NCBI GenBank assembly: GCA_910580195.1
Contig: CAJTWA010000007.1
Location: forward strand, 39,125-103,124
Source: an uncultured Lachnospiraceae bacterium
GTDB taxonomy: Bacteria > Bacillota > Clostridia > Lachnospirales > Lachnospiraceae
Length of the DNA: 64,000 bases
Direction: 5' to 3'
Below are positions 15,802 to 24,640 of this stretch, in pieces. The notes under the pieces were generated by a model that saw only the letters and a list, made by a program, of their open reading frames with translations, did not search any database and had not been told where the DNA came from. Position 1 is the first letter of the stretch, and every line of letters begins with the position of its first letter. A program made the position numbers and the translations under genes.

Positions 15802-16671
15802 ATGGAACATTTACAGGAAAAAACCATTGACTTACACACCCATTCTACCGAGTCGGACGGGACATACACGCCGGAAGGGCTGATGCGCTATGCCAAGGAA
15901 TCGGGGCTTTCTGCCATTGCGCTTACGGACCATGACGCGGTCAGCGGGGTGAAAAAAGCGCAGCCTGTGGCAGAGGGGCTTGGGCTGGAATTAATCCCCG
16001 GAATTGAGCTGTCTACCGACTATGAGGGGAAGGAAATCCATATCCTTGGGTATTTCATTGATGTGGACCATCCGGAATTCTTGAGGAAATTAGAGGAATT
16101 CGTGGACTGCCGGGAACACAGGAATGAGAAAATGGCAATGCTTCTGCAGCAGGAGGGCTTTCCCATTACCATGGAAGAACTGTTCCGGGAAAACCCTGAC
16201 AGCGTGATTACACGGGCACATTTCGCGAGGTACCTGGTGGAGCACGGCCTTGTCAAAGACCGGGAAACGGTTTTTAAGAAATATCTGGGGGATGGGTGCA
16301 GGTGCTATGTGCCCCGAGAGAAAATCACCCCCTTTGAGGCAATCCGGCTCATCCAGATGGGCGGTGGGATGGCGTTCTTTGCCCACCCGGTGCTGTGCCA
16401 TATGGACCATGGCAGGCTGCGGGCGTTTATCCGAAGCCTTAAGGATGCCGGGCTTTCGGGGATAGAGGCGATTTATTCCATGAATGGGGCTGGGGATGAG
16501 AGGAATTTTTTGAAAATGGCGGAGGAATTCGGGCTGCTGGTGAGCGGGGGTTCTGATTTCCACGGGCATAATAAGCCGCAGATTAAGCTTGGGGTTGGGA
16601 AGGGGAACCTCCGGGTCCCTTATGGGGTGCTGGAAAAAATCCGGGAAAGGCATCAGGAAATTACAGCATAA
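15802..16671 (+). CDS. PHP-domain phosphoesterase (RNase AM/TrpH-like)
   Basis: The protein has 289 residues and belongs to the PHP metal-dependent phosphoesterase superfamily, near the YciV/TrpH group whose studied members remove nucleotides 5' to 3' from short RNA and from 3'-phosphoadenosine nucleotides. Visible metal-ligand motifs are DLHTHSTESDGTYTP at the N-terminus, LTDHDAVSG, IPGIELS, FAHPVL and SGGSDFHGHN near the C-terminus. The start at 15802 follows GAGGG; the frame is open further upstream, but that part is not protein-like. It stands alone on the plus strand and is followed by an intrinsic terminator. The exact substrate cannot be fixed from sequence. Confidence 0.9.
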   Translation: MEHLQEKTIDLHTHSTESDGTYTPEGLMRYAKESGLSAIALTDHDAVSGVKKAQPVAEGLGLELIPGIELSTDYEGKEIHILGYFIDVDHPEFLRKLEEFVDCREHRNEKMAMLLQQEGFPITMEELFRENPDSVITRAHFARYLVEHGLVKDRETVFKKYLGDGCRCYVPREKITPFEAIRLIQMGGGMAFFAHPVLCHMDHGRLRAFIRSLKDAGLSGIEAIYSMNGAGDERNFLKMAEEFGLLVSGGSDFHGHNKPQIKLGVGKGNLRVPYGVLEKIRERHQEITA

Positions 16672-16674
16672 GGC

Positions 16675-16703
16675 CGAAAGGGGAAACACTTCCCCTTTCT
16701 TGG
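16675..16703 (+). terminator. Terminator-like hairpin after the PHP gene
   Basis: GAAAGGGGAA and TTCCCCTTTC pair around an ACAC loop, 5 bp after the stop codon; a short T-containing tail follows. Confidence 0.65.
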
Positions 16704-16808
16704 CGCAATATCCGGAATAACTGGTAATGCTGCCTCCGCCGTACGCAAAAAAGACATATAAAACAATTACATTCCATACGCCTTAACGCTGCTATTCTTG
16801 TTTTGTTT

Positions 16809-17135
16809 TTACATTACTGTATCTTTAAGCTGTCTGCCAACATCCCTGCCGGCATACATAACACGGATTACCGTCACAATCCCCGCATCCTTATCCGCAA
16901 TATAAAACACCAGATAATTGCCAACAGGCATTACTCTCAGCCCTCTGCTGCGCCATGGCTCTTTTTCATAATGCCTGAATTTCTCTGGAAATTTTTCAAG
17001 CCCCACAATGTGTTCCTCCAGCCGTCCAAGCTGTCCTGCCGCATTATCCGGTGAAAGCAGTTCAAAGGCAATATACTCATATATTCCTCTTAAATCGGCA
17101 TCAGCCTGATCCGTGGTAATTACCTCATACATCAT
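16809..17135 (-). CDS. RelE/ParE-family toxin
   Basis: The 108-residue protein matches the RelE/ParE superfamily: YEVITTDQADADLRGIYEYI at the N-terminus, a central helix ending LEKFPEKFRHY, and the C-terminal strands GLRVMPVGNYLVFYIAD and VTVIRVMYAGRD. Family members either cleave mRNA on the ribosome (RelE) or poison DNA gyrase (ParE); the sequence alone does not decide which. Its start codon overlaps the antitoxin stop in an ATGA arrangement, so the two are co-translated. The frame is intact. Confidence 0.9.
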   Translation of the reverse strand: MMYEVITTDQADADLRGIYEYIAFELLSPDNAAGQLGRLEEHIVGLEKFPEKFRHYEKEPWRSRGLRVMPVGNYLVFYIADKDAGIVTVIRVMYAGRDVGRQLKDTVM

Positions 17136-17440
17136 ATGCCATAATCTTTGCGGATATCTGCAAATGCCTGTCTTGCAGGTTTGGCCCTGCCTGCTGCCAT
17201 GTCCACATATCCTTTCTCCAATTCTGCATTTAATTCTGCTTCGCTCAGTCCTGACACATCATCAGGCCTTGCCGTAGGTATTTTTACTTCAAACGGAAGC
17301 CCCCTGTTTAAAATAATCTGTTTATAAAACATATTGATCGCATTGGATGCCGGGATGCCGAGCGCTGATAAAATGCTTTCCGCCTGCTCTTTCACATCCG
17401 GCTCTATCCTTGCGTACAAATTCGCTGACTTGGTTGCCAT
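17132..17440 (-). CDS. RelB/DinJ-family antitoxin
   Basis: The 102-residue protein begins with a ribbon-helix-helix domain typical of RelB/DinJ (ANLYARIEPDVKEQAESILS, then LGIPASNAINMFYKQIILN). The C-terminal half (LSEAELNAELEKGYVDMAAG) is the toxin-wrapping segment. It precedes and overlaps the toxin gene by 4 bp. Members of this family bind their own promoter together with the toxin. Confidence 0.92.
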   Translation of the reverse strand: MATKSANLYARIEPDVKEQAESILSALGIPASNAINMFYKQIILNRGLPFEVKIPTARPDDVSGLSEAELNAELEKGYVDMAAGRAKPARQAFADIRKDYGI

Positions 17441-17527
17441 AGAATAGCACTCCTTTCCTAAATCTTAGAGTTTCCTTTTGTCAAATCTATTATACCTATA
17501 TGTACGCACAATAGCAATACATTTTTC

Positions 17528-17770
17528 TTAAATAATAATGCTCCTGTGCCCGGCGCGCCTTTCCTGTTCCCGGATACGCCTTGCAAGTTCCATGCCGGAC
17601 ACATCCCCCATTTTAATGTCAAGGAAGGAAATGCCGAATTCCTGCCCTGCACGCGCCATCCCCTTCCCGGACTGGTATGCCAAGATATCTGCATCTTTGG
17701 CCTGTTTTCTGATTAAGCAGGAAAGCTCTTGCCTGACTGCCCGGTCGTCGCCACAAACTGCAATACGCAT
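17528..17770 (-). pseudogene. Truncated response-regulator receiver domain (LytTR-type relic)
   Basis: About 80 residues begin MRIAVCGDDRAVRQELSCL and continue to ISFLDIKMGDVSGMELARRI with the phosphorylatable Asp in FLDIKM, then stop at HRSIII where a receiver domain should continue for some 40 residues. No effector domain follows. This is the N-terminal part of an AgrA/LytR-like regulator that was cut off. An RBS-like GGAGGCGGG precedes the start, so a short protein could still be made. Confidence 0.75.
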
Positions 17771-17809
17771 CCCGCCTCCGCTTCCTTCCACTCCTTTGGC
17801 TCCCTTCTT

Positions 17810-18394
17810 TTACGGTTTAAAATGTTCTTTCCCTACGGCCAGATAAATGTCTTTTCCCATCTTTTCCTCAAAGTATTTTTTCAGCCCTATATTATGCTCC
17901 CATTTGTCTTGGGGGTAAGAGCCATAGCGCGCTTTGACATCCGCCATGCGCTCTTCCATATCCAGCACGCCTTCTGGGCCGGCAATGGCGTCGCAGAGCT
18001 GGATCAGCCTGTCATATTCATCCATGGCGGCTGCGCCTAGGGCATCTTTTACCATTTTTAGTTCTTCCGGCGTAGTGTCAAATTCCCCGATGTAGCCTTC
18101 TAAGGTGCCTGCATGGAACGAATGTGTCAGGCATATTTTTGCAGCCTCGTCATAGCCCAAAGACATCATATAAGAATAGCCGTCGGATACATGGCCTAAG
18201 TGCCTTACGCCGAATTTCCGGCCAATGTCGTGAAGCAGGCCTAGGATGTACGCCTTTTCTGAGTCTAAGCCGCACCCCTGTGCAATTTTTTCTGCGCAAT
18301 GGGCAGCGGTACGGCTATGGTTCCCCCATGGCCCCGGGTTGCAGGATTCTGCTTCTGCTAAAAGTTCTTCTGCTTTTTCTCTTGTTGGCAGCAT
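17810..18394 (-). CDS. HD-domain phosphohydrolase family protein
   Basis: The 194-residue protein carries the HD metal-binding motifs NHSRTAAHCAEKIA, LGLLHDIGRKFG, ICLTHSFHAG and a late Asp in LIQLCDAIAG. This order fits small HD hydrolases acting on nucleotides or related phosphates. The start at 18394 (MLPTREKAEELL) follows AAAGGGG; an upstream in-frame ATG at 18439 lacks an RBS. It lies downstream of the HAD phosphatase gene, with a GC-rich hairpin between. The substrate is unknown. Confidence 0.85.
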   Translation of the reverse strand: MLPTREKAEELLAEAESCNPGPWGNHSRTAAHCAEKIAQGCGLDSEKAYILGLLHDIGRKFGVRHLGHVSDGYSYMMSLGYDEAAKICLTHSFHAGTLEGYIGEFDTTPEELKMVKDALGAAAMDEYDRLIQLCDAIAGPEGVLDMEERMADVKARYGSYPQDKWEHNIGLKKYFEEKMGKDIYLAVGKEHFKP

Positions 18395-18425
18395 ATGTGA
18401 TTTCCCCTTTCTTTTATCAAGCAAA

Positions 18426-18453
18426 GGAGGACGGCACAAAACCGCCGTCCTCC
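18426..18453 (-). terminator. GC-rich hairpin after the HAD gene
   Basis: GGAGGACGGC and GCCGTCCTCC form a 10-bp stem followed by TTTGCTTG on the minus strand. It may terminate or attenuate transcription between the HAD and HD genes. Confidence 0.65.
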
Positions 18454-18460
18454 ATGCTCC

Positions 18461-19276
18461 TTACCCATTCAGGATAAACTTCTCAATAATCTCCGCAATC
18501 GCCCCATGCTCATTGTCATGCTCCGTCACGTAGTCTGCCGCTGCCTGCAAGTCCTTATGGCCATTTTTCATGGCTACCCCTACGTGGGCTGCCTGAATCA
18601 TTGGGATGTCGTTGCGCTCATCCCCTACAGCCACCGTATTTTCAATGGGGACATTTAAAAACTTGCTCATGTATTTCAGCCCGCTCCCCTTATCCGTTGC
18701 CTTGGGGCAGTACTCCAGATATTCGTTGCAGGAAAAGAAACAGTTGCACCGCTCCAAGAGCTCTGGGTGGGAATCACGGAATTCCATCAGCCGCCCTTGG
18801 TCCTCCACGTCAATCAGGAGCACTTTATAAGGCTCCTGCTCCAAGCTGGTGAACATATTCCCTACCAAGCGGTAACGCATCCTTGCATTGTGCAGGTAGA
18901 AATCCAATTCCTTGCTGTGGCGTTCCGCAAGGATGGTGTCCTGCTCATAAGTCTGCACGTAAATCCCTGCTTTCTGGGCTTCCAAGATGACTTCCTTTGC
19001 CACTTCCATGGGCAGGGTGCGTTCCGCCAGCACCCGGTCTGCCACGCAGTCATAGACTACTGCGCCGTTGTAGGCAACCATGTAGCACCTTGGGATAGAA
19101 AGGCCAAGCTCCTTGACTGCCACCCGGCCAGTTGCAATGGGGCGTCCTGTCATAAGGACGAAATCATGGCCTTGGTCCAGCATTTTGGCAATGGCGTCCC
19201 GGTTTTCCTTTGAAATGCTCTTGTCCCGGTTCAGCAAGGTTTCGTCTAAATCCGTAAACAATATTTTATGTTCCAT
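18461..19276 (-). CDS. Cof-type HAD-IIB family phosphatase
   Basis: The 271-residue protein is a haloacid-dehalogenase phosphatase of the Cof type, a family that dephosphorylates sugar phosphates and cofactors such as FMN or PLP. Motif I is FTDLDETLLN, motif II LMTGRP, the conserved Lys lies before GSGLKYMSKFL, and motif IV is VAVGDERNDIPMI. A C2-type cap lies between. The N-terminus begins at the catalytic motif, which supports the start. It is upstream of the HD-domain gene. Its substrate cannot be told from sequence. Confidence 0.92.
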   Translation of the reverse strand: MEHKILFTDLDETLLNRDKSISKENRDAIAKMLDQGHDFVLMTGRPIATGRVAVKELGLSIPRCYMVAYNGAVVYDCVADRVLAERTLPMEVAKEVILEAQKAGIYVQTYEQDTILAERHSKELDFYLHNARMRYRLVGNMFTSLEQEPYKVLLIDVEDQGRLMEFRDSHPELLERCNCFFSCNEYLEYCPKATDKGSGLKYMSKFLNVPIENTVAVGDERNDIPMIQAAHVGVAMKNGHKDLQAAADYVTEHDNEHGAIAEIIEKFILNG

Positions 19277-19321
19277 AAATCTCCCTCCACTCTCTTTTTG
19301 CTATTTTCCACACAGTAAAAA

Positions 19322-19455
19322 TAACAGTTCCATTCTAATATCTAACGCTGACGCAATTTCCTGTCTGTCCCTTCTTCCATATTGCAAGAATGGCAGTTCC
19401 GCCTCAATATCTAACGCTGATATCATTTCCTGCCTGTTCCTTATTCCACTGGCTC
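19322..19455. repeat. 69-bp direct repeat beside the ppk1 stop
   Basis: TCTAACGCTGA recurs at 19341 and 19410 within units that share CAGTTCC, AATATCTAACGCTGA, and ATTTCCTGTCTGTTCC-like sequence. The second copy reaches the ppk1 stop codon at 19441, so the unit partly derives from the ppk1 3' end. Confidence 0.7.
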
Positions 19456-21573
19456 TGCCGGGATGAAAACCCTGTCCTGATATACGTTTACTGTTTTGGG
19501 AAGGGCATTCTTGGCCTCCTCGCAGAATTGCTGCTGGGAATTTACCAGCCGTTTCCCCCTCTTGTCAATCTTCTCGTAGCTGCCGTCCGGCTGCAAAATG
19601 TGGGACTTGGTATTGTCCGCAAGCTGCGTCCCCAAAATGTGGCGCACCTGGTCCATCAGGGTTTCATTTTCCACCGGGAACATAATCTCCACCCGGCGGT
19701 CCAAGTTCCTTGGCATCCAGTCCGCGCTGCCCATGTAGATTTCTTCCTGCCCATCGTTGTGGAACCAGAAAATCCGGCTGTGCTCCAAGAAATTCCCTAC
19801 AATGGAGTGTACCGTGATATTCTCGCTGACGCCGGGGATCCCCACCCGCAGGCAGCAGATGCCCCGGACTACCAAGTCAATTTTCACCCCTGCGGCGGAG
19901 GCTTCGTACAGAGCCGCAATCACGTCCCGGTCGCAGAGGGAATTCATTTTTGCCTTGATAAACGCTTCTTTCCCAGCCTGCGCATGTTTTATTTCCCGCT
20001 TAATCAGCTTCAAGAACCGCTTGCGCAGCCAGATGGGGGCAACGGCCAGCTTATTCCAAGAAGGCGGCTCGGAATAGCCGGAAAGCATGTTGAATACCGC
20101 GGTAGCATCCTCCCCGATTGCCTCGGAGCAGGTGAACATGCCCAAATCCGTATACAATTTGGCTGTGGAATCGTTGTAATTCCCAGTCCCCAAGTGGACG
20201 TACCTGCGGATGCCGTCCTCTTCCCTGCGGACCACCAGCGCGATTTTGCTGTGGGTCTTTAAGCCCACCAGCCCGTAAATAACATGGCAGCCTGCCTTCT
20301 CCAGCTTCTTCGCCCAGACAATGTTGTTTTCCTCGTCAAACCTTGCCTTCAATTCCACCAGCACGGACACCTGTTTCCCATTCTCCGCAGCCTGGGCCAA
20401 GGAGGCGATAATGGGGGAATTGCCGCTGACGCGGTACAGCGTCTGCTTAATTGCCAGCACATCCGGGTCCACGGAGGCTTGTCGGATAAAGTCCACCACC
20501 GGGTCAAAAGTCTGGTAGGGGTGGTGCAGGAGGATGTCGCCTTTGCGGATGGCTTCAAAAATATCCTCCCCGGGCACAATCTTGGGCACCCGCTGGGGCT
20601 GGTAAGGCGCATAACGCAGCTCGTCTTCCCCTTCAATCCCATACATTTTCATCAGGAAGGTAAGGTCTAAGGGGCCGTTAATTTTAAAAATATCTTCCTG
20701 CGCAATATGTAAATCCTCTTTTAAAATCCCAAGGAGCCGCTTATCCACCTTATCCTCTACTTCTAGGCGGATGACTTCGCCCCACTGGCGTTTCTTTAAC
20801 TGCTTTTGGATTTCCTGCAGCAAATCTTCTGCTTCGTCCTCATCGATAGTTAAGTCAGCGTTACGCATAATCCGGTAGGGGTAAGCGCACACCACATGGT
20901 AATTTAAAAACAGCCGGTGGATATTGCGCTCAATGACCTGTTCCAGCAGGATGAAGGTTTTCTTCCCTTCTTCACTGGAGGGGATCTGCACAATCCTCGA
21001 AAGCACGGAAGGCACCTGCACGGTGGCGAACTCCAGCTCTTCTTTTTTGTCCTCTTTCTTATTCAGGAGGGCGGCAATGTTCAGGGATTTATTGCGGATC
21101 AAAGGAAATGGCCGGGAGGCGTCCACCGCCATGGGCGTCAGCACCGGGTAGACCGTTTCCTCAAAATAGCGGTCCACATACTCTCCCTGCTCCTCTGTCA
21201 GCTCCTCGAACGCTTGGATAATTTCAATCCCATGGTTGTGCAGCATCGGCACAAGGGAGCGGTTATAGGTACTGTACTGCATTTCCACTAAGCCGCGGGT
21301 GTCCTTGTTGATGGCTTCGAGCTGTTCCTTTGCCGTCATCCCTGCGATGTCTTTTTTCTTATACCCTGCATGGACCATATCCTTTAAAGAAGCCACCCGG
21401 ACCATGAAAAATTCATCTAGGTTCGAGGAGGTAATGCTTACAAATTTCAGCCGTTCCAGCAGGGGGATGCTCTTGTCCCTTGCTTCGTTCAACACCCGGT
21501 GGTTGAATTTCAGCCAGCTTAATTCCCGGTTTTCATAATATTCTGGTTTCAGATAATCCTTCTCTTTGTCCAT
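19441..21573 (-). CDS. ppk1: Polyphosphate kinase 1
   Basis: PPK1 reversibly transfers the terminal phosphate of ATP to polyphosphate. The 710-residue protein has the four-domain layout: N domain (NRELSWLKFNHRVLNEA), head domain, and two phospholipase-D-like catalytic domains. The autophosphorylated-histidine region is GLVGLKTHSKIALVVRR; the second catalytic His region is RIFWFHNDGQEEIYMGSADW. The polyphosphate-binding RFDEENNIVWAKKL is present. It directly follows ppx on the same strand with an 18-bp gap, so synthesis and breakdown of polyphosphate are co-expressed. Confidence 0.97.
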   Translation of the reverse strand: MDKEKDYLKPEYYENRELSWLKFNHRVLNEARDKSIPLLERLKFVSITSSNLDEFFMVRVASLKDMVHAGYKKKDIAGMTAKEQLEAINKDTRGLVEMQYSTYNRSLVPMLHNHGIEIIQAFEELTEEQGEYVDRYFEETVYPVLTPMAVDASRPFPLIRNKSLNIAALLNKKEDKKEELEFATVQVPSVLSRIVQIPSSEEGKKTFILLEQVIERNIHRLFLNYHVVCAYPYRIMRNADLTIDEDEAEDLLQEIQKQLKKRQWGEVIRLEVEDKVDKRLLGILKEDLHIAQEDIFKINGPLDLTFLMKMYGIEGEDELRYAPYQPQRVPKIVPGEDIFEAIRKGDILLHHPYQTFDPVVDFIRQASVDPDVLAIKQTLYRVSGNSPIIASLAQAAENGKQVSVLVELKARFDEENNIVWAKKLEKAGCHVIYGLVGLKTHSKIALVVRREEDGIRRYVHLGTGNYNDSTAKLYTDLGMFTCSEAIGEDATAVFNMLSGYSEPPSWNKLAVAPIWLRKRFLKLIKREIKHAQAGKEAFIKAKMNSLCDRDVIAALYEASAAGVKIDLVVRGICCLRVGIPGVSENITVHSIVGNFLEHSRIFWFHNDGQEEIYMGSADWMPRNLDRRVEIMFPVENETLMDQVRHILGTQLADNTKSHILQPDGSYEKIDKRGKRLVNSQQQFCEEAKNALPKTVNVYQDRVFIPAEPVE

Positions 21574-21591
21574 TCTCCATTCCCTCCCTAG

Positions 21592-23124
21592 TTAAATGAC
21601 TTTCTTTTCCCGTATCCTTGGCTTTACGCTGAAGACCTCTTCAAAGGAATTTGCATAAGCAGGGAACAGCCCCTTTTCCAGCACAATGCTCTCTGGGGAT
21701 TCTACGGTAATGACTAATTCCCGCCCCTGCAGGGATGCCTTGATATTCTTAAATTTCTGCTTGTGGCTCCGGTCCATGGCGTTGGCAATCTTAAGGATTG
21801 CAGTAAGTTTGGAAACAACCATGTAGCCCTCTTGGTCCATCCTGTCACTGACAATGCTATATGGCTGCAGGGGCTGGGAATTATATTTCACGGCGCTTGC
21901 CACGATTTCCCGCTCCACATGCGTCATCCCAATGATTTCCGTTGCCAAAATAATCTGGTAAGAGCACTCCGACTGGTTGATTAAGCTGACGTAGCGGCCG
22001 CAGTCATGGAGGATTGCCGCCACCTGCAAGAGCAGCCGTTCCCGTTTCCCCATCCCATGGACCTTCTTCATGGCGTCGAAAATCACCACCGCCATATTCC
22101 GCACGGCCTCAGAATGGCTGGAATACCCTTGGTAGCGTTCCGCCAAGTTCTTGGCCGCGGCAAGCACATCCTCCTCAAAATCATGCTCAAAATAAATCAT
22201 CCTGTTTTTCTCTGCGTAATCGCAGGCAATCCCGTCGCAGATGTTGACCCCGGGCACCCAGATGTATTTCGCATTGAGCTCCTCGCTGAGCCGCTTATAG
22301 AGCACTACCGAGGGCAGGATTAAGGGGTCGTGCTCATTGGCAAGGTTCAGCTCCAAGGAAAGCTCTTCGGCGGATTTCTTGTACCACTTGTTCAAGAGCT
22401 TAATGAACCGCTCCGTTTCAATGGTCCCATCCTCCTCTTTCTTGGAAAACCCTTTTGCCATATCCCCGATATAGTCCCCCATCACAATGATGTACTTAAT
22501 CTCATTGCCCTTTAAGTAAATCCGCTTGAAAATATCCAGTTCCTTGTCGATTAATTCCTGTATCTGGGTTTCATAATGGGACACCATGTTTGCGATTTGG
22601 GACAGCTTTTCCCGGATACGCATAATCCCAAGCTCGATGTGCTGGGTGGTGATGGCCGTCCCCTTGCGGAACAGGGTAATCTGCATGCTGCCGCCGCCGA
22701 CATTTACCACTGCCGCCCCTTTCTGTATCATTTTTTCAAACTTGGGCAGCACAGCCAAGGATTTGTAATCCATCAGCCGGTGCTCGGAATTGCTTAGGAC
22801 CGTCACCTCAATCTTGGTGCGGAGCCGGATTTGGTCTAAGATAAACAGCGCGTTCCCCACATTCCGGAACACATTCCCTGCAAAAGCCTCATAGCTGTCT
22901 ACCTTGTAGCCGTCCATGATACTGCGGAATTCCTTTAAAATCTGGCAGAGCTCTTCCACCAGCTCATAGCCAATCACCCCTTTGCCAAAGGCGTCCCGCC
23001 CCAGCTCCACATGGCTGCGCACATAATCAATGGAGCGGATTTTCCGGTTCGCGGAAATCTCAAATACTTTCAGGCTCACTTCATAGGAGCCGATATAAAT
23101 TGCTGCAAATGTCGTAATCTTCAT
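21592..23124 (-). CDS. ppx: Ppx/GppA phosphatase with C-terminal HD domain
   Basis: This family splits phosphate from polyphosphate or converts pppGpp to ppGpp. The 510-residue protein has the ASKHA N-terminal half, with IGSYEVSLKVFEI as phosphate loop 1 and VNVGGGSMQITLF as the second loop, followed by an HD-type domain (LLQVAAILHDCGRYVSLINQ). The usual DIGS of the first loop is changed to YIGS, so one conserved acidic residue is missing; activity may differ. It precedes ppk1 by 18 bp in a likely operon. Confidence 0.92.
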   Translation of the reverse strand: MKITTFAAIYIGSYEVSLKVFEISANRKIRSIDYVRSHVELGRDAFGKGVIGYELVEELCQILKEFRSIMDGYKVDSYEAFAGNVFRNVGNALFILDQIRLRTKIEVTVLSNSEHRLMDYKSLAVLPKFEKMIQKGAAVVNVGGGSMQITLFRKGTAITTQHIELGIMRIREKLSQIANMVSHYETQIQELIDKELDIFKRIYLKGNEIKYIIVMGDYIGDMAKGFSKKEEDGTIETERFIKLLNKWYKKSAEELSLELNLANEHDPLILPSVVLYKRLSEELNAKYIWVPGVNICDGIACDYAEKNRMIYFEHDFEEDVLAAAKNLAERYQGYSSHSEAVRNMAVVIFDAMKKVHGMGKRERLLLQVAAILHDCGRYVSLINQSECSYQIILATEIIGMTHVEREIVASAVKYNSQPLQPYSIVSDRMDQEGYMVVSKLTAILKIANAMDRSHKQKFKNIKASLQGRELVITVESPESIVLEKGLFPAYANSFEEVFSVKPRIREKKVI

Positions 23125-23243
23125 TCTTGTTCCTTTCTGCTAGGCTTCTCCTCCTAGCCAGATTACTTTCCATCCTGTTCCGTCCCTTAAGCAGCAGGGC
23201 ACGGTTTACTCCTTCGCAAATTAATTGCCTTTTGTTTCCAGCA

Positions 23244-23400
23244 TCCTGAAACGGGCTGGGATTGTTCATTGCTGCCCCAGCAGGAAATTGATAAATTGCT
23301 GGGCAGTCCTCCCAGCATCCTGAAATGGGCTTGGGATTGTTCATTGCTGCCCCAGCAGGAAATTGATAAATTGCTGGGCAGTCCTCCCAGAAAGCCCCCC
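23244..23400 (-). repeat. 75-bp duplication of the DUF815 gene 3' end
   Basis: The last codons of the ATPase gene, encoding GRTAQQFINFLLGQQ and stop, are present again 75 bp downstream almost unchanged (ATTGTTCATT at 23261 and 23336). The copy includes the stop codon. It lies in the spacer before ppx. Confidence 0.92.
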
Positions 23401-24615
23401 ATGGCTTAATTCCCACCGGTTTGCTTCTGCTAACAATTCTTCTTCCGGCATTTTTACCTGATGGCGCCCTGCCAAGGCTTTCACGATATTCTGGAACTCC
23501 TTTTTTTCCGGCTTGCCGAAATAAATAGTGACGCCAAACCTTGACACCAAGGAAAGTTTTTCCTGCACCGTGTCGTTGGTGTGCAGCTCATCGTCCCGCT
23601 CGGCTTTGTCGCTGAACTTTTCCCGGATTAAATGCCTGCGGTTGGAGGTGGCGTAAATCAGCACATTGTCCGGCTTCTTCTCCAAGCCCCCTTCGATGAC
23701 TGCCTTTAAGTATTTGTACTCAATCTCAAACTCCTCAAAGGACAGGTCATCCATATATATGATAAACTTATAATTCCTGTTTTTTATTTTCCCAATTACG
23801 TCGTTCAAATCTTGGAACTGGTGCTTGTAAATTTCAACCATCCGAAGCCCCTGCCCATAATATTGGTTGATAATGGCCTTAATGCTGGTGGATTTGCCTG
23901 TCCCGGCATCCCCAAAAAGCAGGCAGTTGTTGGCTTGCTTTCCCTGCACAAAGGCTTCCGTATTGTCCAAAAGTTTCTTTTTTGCGGCCTCGTAGCCTAC
24001 TAGATCATCAAGATGCACATGGGCGATATTGGAAACGGGGACAACCGCCGCCCCATCCCCCTGATGCTCAATCCGGAATGCTTTATGTAACCCAAAATCC
24101 CCTACGCCAAAGTCCCGGTAAAACCCAGCCACTTCCTCCTGAAATTCTTCTGCCGTCTTTGCCTGTGCCAGCCTTACCCCCAAGGCGCAGATTTGATCTT
24201 GGATCCTATGGCTGAACATCCTGCCCCCCTGTCCGGACCTCCGGTAATTTTTCAGGATATCAAGCTCCGGGATCCCGAAACACCCGAAATCAAAGTCAAA
24301 AAATTCTTTTAAAATCCGAAAGTCATGGAGCGCCAGTTCATGGATGCTCCCGGTAACGCCGCCTTTCCTTTCACAGGAAATGCTGTAGGCATTTTCATGG
24401 TTCACCATTAAGAACGACAGGTAGCTTTGCCATAGGTTCCCCTCAAAGCCATGGCTTTCCGACAGCTCTGCCAAGCCGCGGATGCAGCGGTAACAGAGGG
24501 GTTCCAGCTCTTCCTTGCTGGCAGTCCCTGCATGTTCTATCATCCACGTGAAATCTGTAAAAATTCCCCCCTCTTTAAAATCCCGGTATAAAATCAGTTT
24601 TTCTGCACTCTCCAT
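23341..24615 (-). CDS. DUF815 AAA+ family ATPase
   Basis: The 424-residue protein belongs to the DUF815 group of AAA+-like ATPases, whose cellular role is not established. Walker A is LFGDAGTGKSTSIKAI and Walker B is FIIYMDDLSFEEFE. Downstream are LIYATSNRRHLIREKFSD (sensor 1 region) and SHGGLSGRTAQQFINF (sensor 2-like). The start at 24615 (MESAEKLILYRDF) lies beyond pheA; the longer frame to 24684 would overlap pheA. It is between pheA and ppx on the same strand. Its 3' end has been tandemly duplicated. Confidence 0.92.
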   Translation of the reverse strand: MESAEKLILYRDFKEGGIFTDFTWMIEHAGTASKEELEPLCYRCIRGLAELSESHGFEGNLWQSYLSFLMVNHENAYSISCERKGGVTGSIHELALHDFRILKEFFDFDFGCFGIPELDILKNYRRSGQGGRMFSHRIQDQICALGVRLAQAKTAEEFQEEVAGFYRDFGVGDFGLHKAFRIEHQGDGAAVVPVSNIAHVHLDDLVGYEAAKKKLLDNTEAFVQGKQANNCLLFGDAGTGKSTSIKAIINQYYGQGLRMVEIYKHQFQDLNDVIGKIKNRNYKFIIYMDDLSFEEFEIEYKYLKAVIEGGLEKKPDNVLIYATSNRRHLIREKFSDKAERDDELHTNDTVQEKLSLVSRFGVTIYFGKPEKKEFQNIVKALAGRHQVKMPEEELLAEANRWELSHGGLSGRTAQQFINFLLGQQ

Positions 24616-24640
24616 TTCCAAAACCCCAATCCTTATTCTC

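Noticed and set aside
19390..20262. Plus-strand ORF of 290 residues
   Set aside because: Antisense to ppk1, whose frame is fully conserved.
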